64,000 nt of DNA, from positions 93,910,756 through 93,974,755 of the forward strand of contig CM060731.1 of the NCBI GenBank assembly GCA_030704615.1. Direction: 5' to 3'. The position numbers and the translations under genes were made by a program. Numbering within the stretch: the first letter of the stretch is position 1; each line of letters begins with the position of its first letter. This DNA comes from Takakia lepidozioides. Taxonomy: Eukaryota > Streptophyta > Takakiopsida > Takakiales > Takakiaceae. Positions 1 through 13,500 of the stretch are shown here, piece by piece. The notes under the pieces were generated by a model. It ran no database searches. It was given only the letters and a program-made list of their open reading frames with translations, and was not told the DNA's origin.

Positions 1-1350
1 TTCCGATGTTGAGGCACAGGTCACCGAGGTACATGCTTCTCCTGCCACGTGCCCCCCCGCTTGACCACCCTTGGTTACACGCTATTTCCCGAAACCCGAC
101 CGAAGTTACCCGGGAATTAGTCGTGTGAGTGGATGGATGTGCATACGGTCGGAGCGGATGGATGACGAATATCATTCCGTGGAGAGCACGCCGGGTTATA
201 TATTTAATGCATCTTTCATTTTCCTCTTTATTGTTACCACAACTCCGCTGTCTGAGACAAAGTTTGGCAACTTCTGACACTTGTTTACTCGGTATTATTA
301 TTATTATGATTATTACGATTATTACTACTACCCTATGCAAGCCCGGTACTAAGCTACCCCTGCTGCCCTCACCTGCGATGACGACTTTTGTGCCTGGGTA
401 ATTACTAATTACTAACTTACCCTGCCGCTAACAGACTCACTAACAACTGGGCAGACGTAACAAAGTCACCGAGGTTAGCGAGGGGGTTAGTAAGTAGGCG
501 CGGATTAGTGAGGGCCTGCGTCGGAGGGCGAGCGGACAATGATGGCGTGGCAGGCGTGTGCCGTAAAGCGCAGGCAGGGCGGGGCGGGTGCCGCCGCGCC
601 GGGCTGCCTGCCTGGCCCGGCGGTGCGCCGCTGGCCTCGTGATGTCTGCCGTGCGTGCCTGGCCCTCGCCGCGCCGCTGGCGGTTTCGCCACCTCGGGGA
701 AACTGAGAAGGGGAATGAAAAAGTGAAAACACAAAAGCATGCCATTGGGGCGAAACGTGTATTAATGGCGAAATGGCTCGGGGGCCTATAGGCGCGGTGG
801 GCGGGCAGGCGGGGGGGAACGGGCAGAAGTGGAGCGGCAATGATTGTGTGGGAGAACGGCGCGGCGCGCGGTCGGGCGCATGGAAGGGAGGGGCACACCA
901 TCGCGCGCACGGTTGGGACAGTGAGCCTGGGTCTGTGGCTGGGCTTGCGCTTCGTCCCCCTCGCACCCGACAAGCGTCGCATTGCTAAGCTTGCGCTGTG
1001 CGCTGGCGCGTTGAGGGGCGGGGGTGATCGGCGGAGCAGGGCTGCAGCTTGGAGCACGGGAGGGTGGGAAGAGAGGGCGGGGGGAACGGCGGGACGGCGG
1101 AGGACGCAGGAATTGCGACATCGGATCCAGTGCGTCTGTGAATTACATCAACGTAGGTGACGTTGCAATTGTGCATCCGACCTCCGATTCTGGGAGCGCA
1201 TTGACCAGTGGTGGATGAGGCTGACAGGCCTGAATCTTTCTTCCATCTGTTTGATAAGCTTGGACAGGAATTTGGCAGCATTTTGCGGAGTCCGGGATTA
1301 GAACTGTAGGCTGCAGCGGTTGATGAGACAGAGGTGAGCGGGCATGTTTG
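1..1350. promoter_or_regulatory. GC-rich upstream region of the CCCH gene
   Basis: No coding sequence is supported here. From about 430 to 1130 the DNA is strongly GC-rich, unlike the AT-richer flanks. It contains long open frames on both strands whose composition (Arg, Pro, Ala) is what GC-rich noncoding DNA gives. It lies directly upstream of the start codon at 1351, so I read it as a CpG-rich promoter and 5' leader. A transcription start or leader intron cannot be placed from sequence alone. Confidence 0.45.
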
Positions 1351-4300
1351 ATGGAATATTATGCGCCAGCCAAAGGGGCGCCCTCACCCTTTGCAGGCCT
1401 TGAGGCCTCAGTCAGTGATCCCAGTGCAGGAACAGTCCTTACTTCCATATCTTCTTCAGACGATTGGCGTCCTAAGCATGGTGGACCTTCCTCTGCCAGC
1501 GCGGCAGGGGAGACGGGTCTTGAGGGTATGCTTTGCTACCTTGTTCTTCTTTTCTCATCTGGCCTTTTAGTTGACTGGAGTTGTTAGTTTCCCTTTTTAC
1601 CGACCCCTGCTAATAACTTCCAATGCAAAATAGAAGCTCTTATCGTCATCAGTGCTGAACTAAGGCCTGTGGAGTAATTGGACTGGTCTTTAAGAGAATT
1701 CCAATGCAGGATTGGGAGGCTTAAGGGGTGCACTGTTTGGATCTACAAATGGCAAAGGAGCAAAGTGAAGACGCAACCTACTGCTATTGTTCTAAAGCGA
1801 TTGAAAGTCTTGTGCACTGTATATAGCGGTTGGCGACTCTGCCAGAGTAACTTGGTCGGGCCACTGAGTCACAGATTGTAGCCAATTTTACTCAGTCTCG
1901 ATGCAGGAGATGCCAGCTGCAGAACAGGTGTCCCGTGCCTGGATCTGTGGTAACTTCGTTTGGAGGATATGTGACTAACAGCTACTGAGGAAAGTGAGAC
2001 TGGCAGCTGCGTCCTACTTGTTGTGTCCACTGGAAATCTTTATCGGTCATTGACCTGAGAGATTCTCTTACCGAGCTGCCAGCGCAGCGAGCCTGCGTCA
2101 GGGGATCTTAGACGTTGATGGCGCTTGTTCAGGCTTAGGAAGTTGTGAGCAGGGAGGCCATCGATAATGTTGATGGCAGAAATCATTGCTGACAGCTCTT
2201 GATTGCAATGTGGAAGTGTATCTTGAAGGATCCGTTTTTTAAGATTCATTCTGGTGGGGGACACTTTCTAGTGATCCTATGCACTCACCGTGCTCAGGAG
2301 CAGATTGTTCCGGACACTCATGGGCTTGGATCCAAAGTTATGTTAGGCTGTTGATCTGCTGACATCCGACAGTAAGTTTAGCTGTGACTAGCTTTACTAC
2401 GAACGTATCTGGAATTTTGGCACCAGTCAATCTAATTTTAGAGAGTGCAGGATATGTAGAGTGGCAGATTCCCACTATTGATCTCACAGATCTGTAGCAC
2501 CCTGTGTCCACTCTTGCTGGAAGGTCTTGAGAACCTTCGAAAGAGGTATTGTGGTTGCCTGAGGAAGTCTTTGAGGAAGTCTCTGGATTTCTGGGGAAGA
2601 TGTGGTAGATTTGAATTCGTGAGGATTGGGTGTTGCAGAAGCGGTGTGGCAGATGACACTGCAGCCCCAGGAGGGGATGGATGGAGCACAAGGGTTATAT
2701 CCAGAGCGTCCTGGTGAGCCTGATTGTGTGTACTACATGCGCACTGGACTCTGCGGGTTTGGCATGAGCTGCCGCTTCAATCATCCCCCTAATCGGAAGC
2801 TGGTGGGATTTCTTATGGTTATCCAAACTGCTCCATTCAACTTTAGGATAAACTTGATTCCTGGAGGTGGGAGATTTGAATGCAAGCCTCAACAATTAGA
2901 GACCATTAAATTACAGTGGATTGCCTGCTGAGAGAATGGAGGATTGGCAGACAAGTAGAAAGTTAGAATGGATGGGGTGTTTGTGTTGCTGTAATGCAAA
3001 ACCTAATTTCTTCATAAGAAAATTGTCAGATCTTTCCAATTGCTTCTGCCTTTTCTCAGACAACCCATATTTCAAAGTTGGCACATAGTGTTGTAAGGTT
3101 GAAGCTGCAATTCTGGTGGGATGCAGGCTGCAGCAGTTGCACGTGGCAAAGGAGAATATCCTGAAAGACCTGGGCAGCCAGAGTGTCAGGTACTCACATA
3201 ATCATTGATCATATGTAGTAAGGCGAGGCATGAGCACCTGTGTTTGGATTTCCTGTAGGATGTCATTGTGGTGGTGAGAAAGCTTGTGCTTGTCAAGAAC
3301 AAGTTAGCAAGAACAGAGAGTGATAGTTATGCAATGAGAATGTCTGGATCAGGTATGTGGTTAGGTTTTATTTGGGAGTGACCAGAAAACGCCAGCATTA
3401 GGGATTCTTTTGGCGGCATTAGATTCTGACTTTGTGGTCTCTTTGGAGTTATCGCATATGGATTTGAGTTTCAGACCAGTTGCTCAAAAACAAAGATGTT
3501 ACATACATTGGGGATTGTAGGTCTGGCACTCCCACCTCTTTCACCCAATGATATGACTATTGGAGAACCTGACTCCTGATTCTAATCGCCGGCATTTTTT
3601 AATAGCATTTCCTGCCGTGTAAGAGAAATTGCTGGACCAGTAACTTCTGTGTCATTGTCTCAAAATTTCAGTATTATTTGAAGACTGGAACTTGCAAGTT
3701 TGGCGCAACATGCAAATATCATCATCCTCGAGACAAGGCTGGGTCAACAGGCCGAGTACAACTGAATGTCCTTGGTCTTCCTTTGCGCCCGGTTGGTAAA
3801 CCTATCACACTATCAATAATGAAGATATTGCTTTATGTCAATTCATTGCTGTATGACTTAACTGTAAATTGGGTGCAAAACATTTGAGATTCAGGTTGTG
3901 TTTTCCAGTTGTCGCTCTACTTGTTTTAGGTGCTCCTAGAGACATTTGATGGGACTGCAGATGAGGATTTTCAACCCTACATAAATCTCTACTATGGGCT
4001 GCACTGCCACAGGTTGCTGATCAACCTACTGTGAGAGTTGATAGTTCCCAGTCACAGATATCACTCCAAATGTCTACGCTAGTGAAGTTGCCCCCCCATC
4101 TAAGGTGTTCACAATTCATGGGCTTCTTCACCTGATGAATCTGTGTGCAGGGGGAAAAAGAATGCGCTTACTATATGCGCACAGGGTCCTGCAAATATGG
4201 TGTTACCTGCAAATTTCATCACCCACAGCCAGCAGCGGTAGGGGCACTGGTATCAATGTCAGGGTCACCACTTTATGCCACTGCTCCAACATCCCCTGCC

Positions 4301-6825
4301 CCACAACCTTATCCAGCAGGTCTCCCTTCATGGCCAATTGCAAGAGCGCCTTATCTCCCCGGTCCACGTTTGCAAGGCCCTTCTGGTTATGCGCCTATGA
4401 TTCTTCCTCCTCCTCAAGGAATGGTATCAATGCCAGGGTGGAACACATATCAAGTAAGTAATCTTAGGCTTCCCAGGATTCTTGCCACCTCGTGTCTGTC
4501 TGGAGTGCAATGGTAATTATCATTTAGTTTGGTTTAAGTATCTCCGCCTTGCCCAATTCTCCAAATTGAGCTCTCCATCTTCATTGCCCATTTCATAGCA
4601 TCCAGGTTCATCTGTTTAATCCATGATTTGATGGGTTTTTCTTGGGAAGAGAACTGTTCCTCAAGTCTGAGTGCAATACCAGCGAGGCCTTTCAGATCTG
4701 TGTTTGTGTAGAATCTTGCTAGGTTTACCTCTGGGACATCTTCTGTCAAGCTGACCGTCATTGTTATTGCTGCATAGCTTCAGCTTCTGACTGCTTGTAT
4801 TTAGGGCAAGGTCACAAGATTACATGGTTCTCGTTATTCCTCGTGGCTTTTCATCGTGTTCTTCTTGACTTCAACCAATGGGATACCAATCTTGGCTAAA
4901 TTGTCACCCTCAGACTCTCCTCAAACTTCTATACAGTTTCTGCCACCTGGTTGAGGAGAGAATGGTTATCAGATCATGCTGGTCATGTACCCTCTCATAT
5001 CCTAGGCTTCTCCACAAAGGGTTAAAGGATGCCAATGGTGCATTCATGAAACGTGACATGAGTTACAGTGAGAGCCACAGAACAGAGAAGCAATTCGACT
5101 CTTCTTTGTGGGTTGGATAGTAGTGCAAAGTAGTCGGTGGGAGTGAGAGCATGCAAGGCAATCAGAGTCAATGAATAAGCAGGGAGGCCTCTGTAAGCCA
5201 GGGGTTTGGTTGAGTGGGTCACAGACTTGGTCCAGCAATGTAATGTCAACTTTTTGATTTCAGGGTAATGAGAAGTGTACTCTGTACCTCAGCTCTATGA
5301 AAGGGGTTCTCTGTTGACTTTCAGTGATTGGAAATCAATGTATTTGTGCTCAAGTAAAAGTGTCACCTGCTGAATCTTCAGAGGAACAGAGATGTGCGAG
5401 TTGACCTAGACAGTCATTCCATTCCTGGTGCACATAACCCTTTTGTCAAGAAAGCTTGATGGCTGAGTAGGTTATGCTGTTCTCTAATATCTGCTACTCA
5501 TAGATATCATTAGCGCTCAATCCTAGATCTGCTTTGGTGACCGTCAGTAGAGAGAGATACCCTGACTAAGCCAACTTGCTTTTCAAATTTGATGAATGTT
5601 TGAATTCTAGCGACCTACCACTAAAATTGCCAGTGAAATACCTCACAGCAGGTCAAGATTGGAATCCTTGTCCACTTCAATGGCCTAGGGAGGAAATCAT
5701 TGGAGTCTCTAATTACAGACCATGCTTTCTCCCAAGTACAGCCAATAAGCAGTCATAAGCCTATGGCAAAGTAGACTGTGGGGGTATGGGTCATTTTTGG
5801 GGATCAGACTCTTTGTGGAGGTCATCATGCTCTCCTTGAGCAGGTCGTATTAGAGATGCGGTATTTAAAGTTTGGCAATGATCTGGCCTGTGACAGGGAC
5901 CGCTCGGCCCGATGGCGTCCCCTGAGAGCCAACAACACGTTCTCGGAACAAGTTATGTTTATGGGGCAGCACCGCAGACAGATCCAGTGTCAGGATATTC
6001 CCCTTACATGCAAGGGACTGCAGCAATGGGTCTCCCAGCACTGCAATCCCAGTCCCTAAGTGGACAGAAAGACACCATCTTTCCAGAAAGACCAGGGCAG
6101 CCAGAGTGCCAGTACTACATGAAAACAGGAGACTGCAAGTTTGGCATCACTTGTAGGTATCATCACCCCAAGGATAGAGCTACTCCTTCACCGACTTGTG
6201 TATTAAGTCCAATTGGTCTTCCATTACGCCCGGTAAGAACACACTCTTTCATGGTTCTGTATATGCCGGACTCCTGTCCATTCTTTTGGGTCAGCACTAC
6301 GTCTCACCGAATACTGGAGTGACAAATTATGCTTACTGTCTATTTCATCATTATGTGCATGGCTCTTCTGATCTCCTTGGCTTTCCCACACATTCATGGT
6401 GCTGACACTCTGCATCTTGTCTGGTTCAACAACAGGGGGCTCCACCATGCACCTTCTACACGCGGTACGGGATCTGCAAATTTGGACCTACTTGCAAGTT
6501 TGATCATCCTCTTGGTGGGCTAACTTACAGTCCATCTGCATCATCACTGGTTGATATGCCAGTTGCTCCTTACCCGATTGGTTCGTCACCAACTACTCTT
6601 GCCCCTTCCTCTTCCTCCGAAGCTACTCACGAACTTCCATCGGCGGCAAGCTCATCGAATGAGCCACCCTCTCTGTCAGAAGAACCCCCAGGTCAGCACC
6701 CATCAAGAGATAGTTCTGACTCAGCAGCTGTGAGCACGTCAGCGGGTGCCAACACGTCTCAGAATTTGTCTGCCCAGGTGGCAAGCTCGGGATCAGCAAG
6801 CGGCAGCCAAACTGGAAAGTCTTAG
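1351..6825 (+). CDS. Five-finger CCCH zinc-finger protein, ZFN family (7 exons)
   Basis: Likely nuclear RNA- or DNA-binding regulator of the plant ZFN-type CCCH family. Exons by splice sites and phase: 1351-1525, 2639-2802, 3127-3189, 3672-3791, 4151-4453, 5897-6232 and 6436-6825. Together they are 1551 bp, 516 residues, and every junction keeps frame. Five C-x8-C-x5-C-x3-H fingers start near residues 88, 133, 179, 346 and 392, giving the family's 3+2 arrangement. The motif YPERPG(E/Q)P(D/E)C precedes fingers 1, 2 and 4 ([10 protein letters not shown] at finger 4), and GLPLRP follows fingers 2 and 4. After finger 5 comes the family signature [16 protein letters not shown] and then a Ser-rich disordered tail. 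ATG 1351 (MEYYAPAK) is chosen because it opens the frame and no upstream ATG is in frame. The longest intron is the fifth (1443 bp). No lesion is visible, so it looks functional. The family is clear; the exact orthologue is not. Confidence 0.9.
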
Positions 6826-7076
6826 TTCAAGTTAGTGAACGTCATTCTCCAGCATGATTCTCTTGTTGCCCCAGTCCCGAAACCCTCCAAACCCTGCAAA
6901 CAGTTCATTGATTTTTGGTTGCCAGATTTTCTTTTTATTAGGCTCGAAAGGTGGTGTCTAATAAGGTTACAACCTGAGCCAACAAGCATTTATCCAATTC
7001 TGTGGCAGGATATCTTGAAGGCATATCCTACCTGTAAATTGCTGTAAGGGATGATCCTGTACACAGTGGGGGGCAT

Positions 7077-7111
<35 letters not shown>

Positions 7112-7300
7112 CTTGTTCCTTTTTCTCTTCACCTCACAAGTGCCCCCCCTTTTTCCCCACTGTATCAGAAAAATACGGCGAGGGCCGATGAAACGACCCT
7201 CGCCGTATTTTATGCCACTGTCGCCTCCTGTAGTCATCACCAATTTATTAGTCATGTTCATCCTTTATTCACACTTTTTCAGCATTCCAGGCACCTTCGG
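6826..7300 (+). other. 3' region of the CCCH gene with (CT)n tract and hairpin
   Basis: This noncoding stretch follows the stop codon. It holds a pure CT dinucleotide run of about 32 bases (7078-7109) and then a perfect 15-bp inverted repeat (7170-7184 with 7197-7211). The poly(A) site was not located. Confidence 0.5.
7170..7211. repeat. Perfect 15-bp inverted repeat with 12-base loop
   Basis: The arm AAAATACGGCGAGGG at 7170-7184 is exactly reverse-complemented at 7197-7211. The spacer is 12 bases. If transcribed in the 3' UTR of the CCCH gene it would form a stable GC-rich stem. Confidence 0.8.
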
Positions 7301-10300
7301 TTGAATGGAACTGCAAAGAGGAGTCAAGTGCTCTTTCCGAGGTAGACTGCAGTAGTTAGCTTGTTTAGGTGCATCGCCTAAGGCCCTCAAATAATATCTA
7401 GTCAGTGCCTCCACTCTCACTCAACTGGATTGAGTGCAATAGGGACTATTGCACGTGCCCATTGACTTCTGGCATCTTGAGTATGCCAACATTTGTTACT
7501 GATCTCCAAGTAGTAATCCAATTGAAGGGTGGAAGAGATTCTCGGATCTGGTGTCTCATGAATGTTGCAGATCTTAAGTGGACTGTTCTGCTTTCCATTT
7601 CCTCTTCAGGGAAGGGTATGTGTAATAGGGAGGCCTTAAGAGTAGTTGCACCAAACTCACTTGATTGTTGATAGTTAGTCTAATATGATTTTGGGTCTTT
7701 AAGGTGGTTGGGCATGGTTGCATTTCGATCATTAGTCCATTCTTCTGATGTGTGTGCACGTGAGTTGAATCTCCTTTTTTCTTTCTCGGTGATGGGACCA
7801 GGCTCTAACCTACTCCAATGAGCTCACAGCATCAAAGATGAGAAATTAGTCTAGGTATTCTGTCGGACTTTCAGTTTGTTCTTTCAGGCAAAAAACTAAC
7901 ACCTGGGCGCTTCGCAGCTTGGTCGGTATGGGTGGAGTCTTGGGTGCCTGCTGAAACACACCACCTCACCCACCCAAGGGTGGTCAAATTCCCATAGATG
8001 ATTCCTTACTTGTTGCTGGATATGTGAGCTCCTTCTTTGGCCACTTCTACGTCACATGGGGAAGTGACGGCCATGCGTGGCACAGCGGGGTCTTGTACAG
8101 CTAAGATTGTCAGCGTTTTCCAACAGACGAAGCTGCATGAGGCCTGTCCCAAGGCTTAACTAACTAACATGCACACAACTGGAGTGGTTTGTACAAGGAC
8201 ACTGAACTCTCACTTCCACAGGGATGGATGGCGCAGATATGTCTCGAGATTTGTAAGTCTTGCACTTTCGTGTGTGTTTTGATTGGAATGTGGCCAGTCA
8301 AGTGTTCAGAGGCCGAAGCAGGGCCCCACCGTGTCATAATGTCTCTCCGGCTCCGTAAATCTTTGTCCGTAGTCACGTTCGAGGCAAGCTCCCCAAAGTG
8401 GGACCCAGGGCCTGGATCGCGACATTGCTCGCCCCCCAAAACCGCCTCAAGTGTAAAACCCTATTCAACCCTCACCTGGTCACCCATTGACCCTTGTTTC
8501 CCCCTTTCTGAGCCGTGTATAACTTATTATGTTCCTTTGAAAGCAAATGTCCAATGCACAACCTTCTGCTAAGTTACACGAATCCAATCCCCCTTAATGA
8601 AAAGCAAACAAATATCCCCCACACTCAAATGTGTGGCCAAACGTGAAGGTGATGATGGCGATACTGTGAAATCCCGCCGCAAGGGCCCACCAGACAAGTG
8701 AGGGACTGCGCCACCGCCCGGGCCCCGGCCTCAGCCTCCGCACCTGGCCCTTGTCTCTCTCTCTCTCCCTCCGCTCCACAGCGAACCCCCATCAAGTCTC
8801 ACACATTCCCTCCCAGAATTGAAGAACGACACGCGAGCAAGCGATGGGAGCACGCCATCAACAACACGTGGGTTGGAACTAGTTCGTCTACTTGTTCGGA
8901 TATTGCGCGTGCAGTCAGCTACGCCTCCAGCTGGCTCCCGACTCACTAATCACAGTCAGCTAACCCTGGTAGCCCAGTGTACGAGTTAAGGATGGGCGGA
9001 GTGATGATAGTCGTGGAAGCATGGGCGCGCAAGCTACTTTTTTACAGTCCCAAGTAAATTCACCTAACTAGTCTCGCTAATTACCTGGCTCAAGCCAAGG
9101 TCCACACGCGCGGCGAAAGTGGGCAGAGGGCCGGTCAGCGAGGGTGGCAGGGCAGGCTGGCGCGGGCAGCCAAAAGCGCAGGCGGGCAAGGCCAGCGAGG
9201 CCTGGCCTCGCACGTGGAAAGCGTAACTCAGGGTAGCTGTCTGAACTAGACTCCTATTAACTCCACCGATTAGTGAGTGGTTAGTGAGTGTTGCTTGTGC
9301 GGTTATTGAAGGGTAGGGTGATTAGGGGGAAGTAGGAGGGACCTGCGGCCATAAAGGCGGCAGGGTGCGCAGCTTTGTTGTGATATATCGCGGTCAGCGG
9401 GGCGCTCTGACGGAGTGATAAAGCGGTGGTCGGTGACGCCGTCAACGGACGGCGCCGGCGCTCCACTCCTCCCTTTGAAGTTTGTAAGTAGCTTGGCGTT
9501 GCAGCGTGATGTGATGATGCAGGGTGGGTGGGTGGGGCCTTATTGCTCTCATGGCTCGCAATGAGCAATGGCGAAGAGGGAGGTGGGTGGTGTTGCTATC
9601 TCGCATGTCCGCAGGGGAGGTATCAAGCGGCCCAGAAGCGAGCAAGTGAGGAGTGACGGTAGTGGAGAGGTTGAGGAGAGGACGCCGAATGATGTGTGAG
9701 TTCAGGTCCAGCGTGCGTCATTCTCTTACTTTCTGACATAGGATCGGAGGCCGAAGGGTGGTATGTGACACAAAAGCCAAGGAATTGGCACGTGCTAGAG
9801 AGCAGGGGTAGGGCTCACAGGGCAGTCCACTCAATGCCTCTCACTTTTATTAGTCTCTCGCTAATGATGCATCTCACTCGGAGATGGGTTCTGATGCGAT
9901 GTGTATTGTATGTTATGTTCTCTCAATTTAATCCATTTTGTTTCAAATTTATTATTCTGAGGCGTAGGGTGTAGGTAGTGGACATATTCGATTCCAGCAG
10001 ACCTGAGATCTGTGAAACGTATGTGATGCAGGGTTTTGAGCTATTCAGTTTAGTTTTTGAATAAGAACTAGTCGCTAGACATGTGATACAGTACAATTAA
10101 TTACCAATTACCATGTGAAACTTAATGGCTTCCACATCCGATCTGTATCAAGAAAACATTTCTCCTGTCAAAAATTCCCATGTTCAGAAAGTATGTGCAA
10201 TGAACCTTGTTCATCAGGCCACTCTTGCTGCATGCAATAGATCGAATTTGCAGAGAGCCCCATCACCCATGATATGAAGCCCTGTATGTCCAAAATATTC

Positions 10301-10503
10301 CTATTGAGTTGTTCAGGAGACTTCTGTGCAACATGATTGCCAGAGGAACTCCAATTTGTCACCAAGCTCCATGTGGCATCTCTGAGCAAACCAGATATAT
10401 TATTGTAAACAACTCAACTTCTTGCCATGTCACTGGGAGACCCTTCAGAAGTTCTTGCTTAACCATGTTTGGAGACGCCTCAAAAGCCAAAATTTTCAAT
10501 TCT
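7301..10503. other. Intergenic spacer between two convergent gene ends
   Basis: I recognise no gene here. It lies between the 3' end of the CCCH gene (+) and the 3' end of the APE1L gene (-). The open frames are short, overlap on both strands and match no family I know. A GC-rich patch with short TTAGTGAG-like motifs occurs at about 9100-9320, similar in character to the patch near 450-700. Confidence 0.5.
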
Positions 10504-13500
10504 CTAAGTTTCTGCCACATCAGCTTGCTCACTTTCTAAAGCCTCTGCTCTGGTACTGTCCTGTAAGGTTGCTGCAAGCTCCATTGTGATTGGACAATGG
10601 TCACTGCCATAGAACCCTGCCAGCCCACCAAGGGATGTCAAACACATGACATACATAATCAAGGATTCCCTGTAAGTGTGTAGGATGGAAGTTGGTGTCA
10701 AAGTGAAAGTGGCCACCACATATTCATCATGCACGACACTAATGTGTATCACGTGACCTCTATGCAACGTCGCCATTTCCAGTGTCCAACCACTGATGAA
10801 GCCACAGTTACATGCATTTGAAGCTAGCTTGACAGAAGATAAAACAATGTGGTTTTCAAAGAGAGGTCACAAACCTTCCTGTTCAATGCCATGGCCATGT
10901 ACATTGCTGCTAATGAGATAGCCAAGCAGTTCACGAGACAACAGAAAGTAATCAATCCTCATGCACTTTCCACGATACCTGACCAAAGAAAGACATCAAG
11001 TGGGCCTCTAGCACCATAATAGGTTCCCAGTCCACTGGAATGGTTCACAGATCACCACAACCTCTAACCTGGTTTTCTGGAGGGTAATGATCCAACATCT
11101 AAGAAGTCACCTGTCGGACATTACCCAGGCACTAATGACATTTGTATTCAATATCACGTGACATACCCATGCATCGGAGATGGCTCTGTAAGATCAAGGA
11201 GCCCTGCTGCCATGCCTCACGATCACAAAAGACTTGCTAGTTAGGGATATGCATGGTCATCGAGGCTGTGGCATACCAAAATATCTCCAGTTTTTGAGAT
11301 AAAATGTGATGTTACTAAATGCACACAGAATCCAGACATTTCCTGTGGTTATGCATTATCCTAAGAATCCCTCAAGGAATGGAAATGTCCATGCACCTCC
11401 ACGAGAGGCTATATCTCCACATGAAAGTCAATGACCAAAGCAATAAATTCTTCTAGCTGGCCCTCTTTGCACAATGAGTAAGATTAATGACTCTATCAAT
11501 AATTCATGAGTTGTGCAGTTGTACACATCACAATTCCAACTGGTGGGCTGTGTGGCTTGTAGATGATGGAAAATGCCTGATAAGAGGCCACGCTACTTCC
11601 CCAAGAGCTTGTACAGCCCTATTGCAAAGTAAAAGTTTGGGACAGTTTTCACCACCTGTAAAATACTCATGCAAAAGACCATGCTGGCTCACAAGCATGG
11701 GAGAAGAGCATACTTTCCAACAGGATTCCCTGACCAAGTGAAGCCGGAGTCAAACTCTTGTTCCTTGTGCAACCATCTATATGTATCGACCAGATTGCCC
11801 CTGCTTCCACCAACCCCAGACATTGCACGGATGGAGTTTGAGCACCTTTTCCATTCCAATGGGAACAATATCGTACCAATCCACAGGCCTACACTGGAAT
11901 TCACCCTATATAATCAATCGAGGCGCAGGGGGGCTCACATCCATAGAAAGGGTTCTGAGTTCATACAACTGACCTGTCCGACGGGGGTTCAGAATCAGAC
12001 ATAAAGGGGTCTAATAAACAAACTCCCATGGGCCACTTTCTTCTGCATTCCCCAGAGAAGAGAAAGAGAAAAAAAAGAGAGGTACTCTATAACCATATGA
12101 GTGGTCCCAAGGGCTCATGGAACAAGGTAGACAACAAGAAACCACTTGGAAAAAACACCAAACATAACTTTACGAGGGTGCCTCATGCAGGTAAGATGTC
12201 ACACACTTCAGTACCCCAAGTAAGAGAGCAGAAGAAGAGATTTATCGTGGATGCCTAGAACGTCCATGGGACAGAAAAGAGAGCAAGAGAGAACCTACTC
12301 TTGGACATTCCTTGCAGACATTGGCCATGACACAGACTTGAGGGCATAGTCCCCAGTATGCCACCATTCCCCTGAACTGGTTGTGGGCTTCAGGGCATGT
12401 GCGAGAGTACCCGACATCATATCAGGAAGGGCGAGGTTCATTCCAGAACTGCTGTACTAACCCTATACCTGGATACGGGGGGCAATTGGGGGTGTGCTTG
12501 AATATTTCTTACACTGATACTGGGAACTCAAAGAGCTTATGGGACAAAGGAAGATAGACCTACGCCATGTCCAGTGGAAAGAGCTATTGGGTGCATCAAA
12601 GTGGTCTTCCATTGATTGGTTAGGAAGAGTAGAAAAGATTCGAAATCGCAGAATATAGAAAAGACAAGGAGCAGAGAGAGGGAGAGAGACCAAAGAGAAT
12701 CTACTCCACTCAGCTTCACAACATATTTCATACATGGGCAGCAACGCAAGACGCACTCTGATAAACACTGAGAGAAGCGCTGCCTCTCATTAATGGTGAA
12801 CCCTGGCTGCCCACAGTCCTGCGCCCAACAAGAAGCTCAGGGCATTTTTAGAACTGGAGCTCCGAGGGGCATCTCTTGTGGAGTGTTTGTAATCAAAGCT
12901 CTCCACCCTGATCCCCTTATGAATCAGCCAAGTGAAGAACAAGTGAGAGGTTAAAAGTGCACCTTGGCATTGGGAGGAGTGTAGCCCTGTTGTTTGGCAT
13001 TATGGAAGAAGTCAGGATGGCTCACATCAATGTCCTCATGACTGCACCCGCAAACAAATCAATCAAATCACATTCATCTATGGACAGATACATTTTCCAT
13101 CATGTAAAATTCTTCTTTCTATTGATCGATTACAATGTGCAATATCTTCCTCAAAGAAAAACTCATTGCTACCCTGAGATATCCAACCTGACATTAAGGT
13201 CCCCGCACCAAATGAGGGGCTTCTTGAGAGATTGCTTGACAAAATCCAGCATCCGACGGTCCCATGCTCTGCGTCGTACAAACCCTAACTCCTCGTCCTT
13301 CCACCCATTGTTTGGTACATATGTGTTGAGCAAACAGAAAGACTTAAACTCAGCCAGTATCACTCTCCCGTCTGGTTCATGCTTCACTGCACCATTCTCT
13401 GCGGAAGGTGCCCCATGATAGATCTCTGGGTTACCCTCGGCCTCAGCCTTCTTGCAGAAAGTCATTTCCTCCACACACAGAGTAGGCGAGGGGAAAATCA

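Noticed and set aside
440-1057. 205-residue open frame on the - strand in the GC-rich upstream region
   Set aside because: Arg/Pro/Ser/Ala composition with overlapping open frames in most other frames; a product of high GC content, no family motif.
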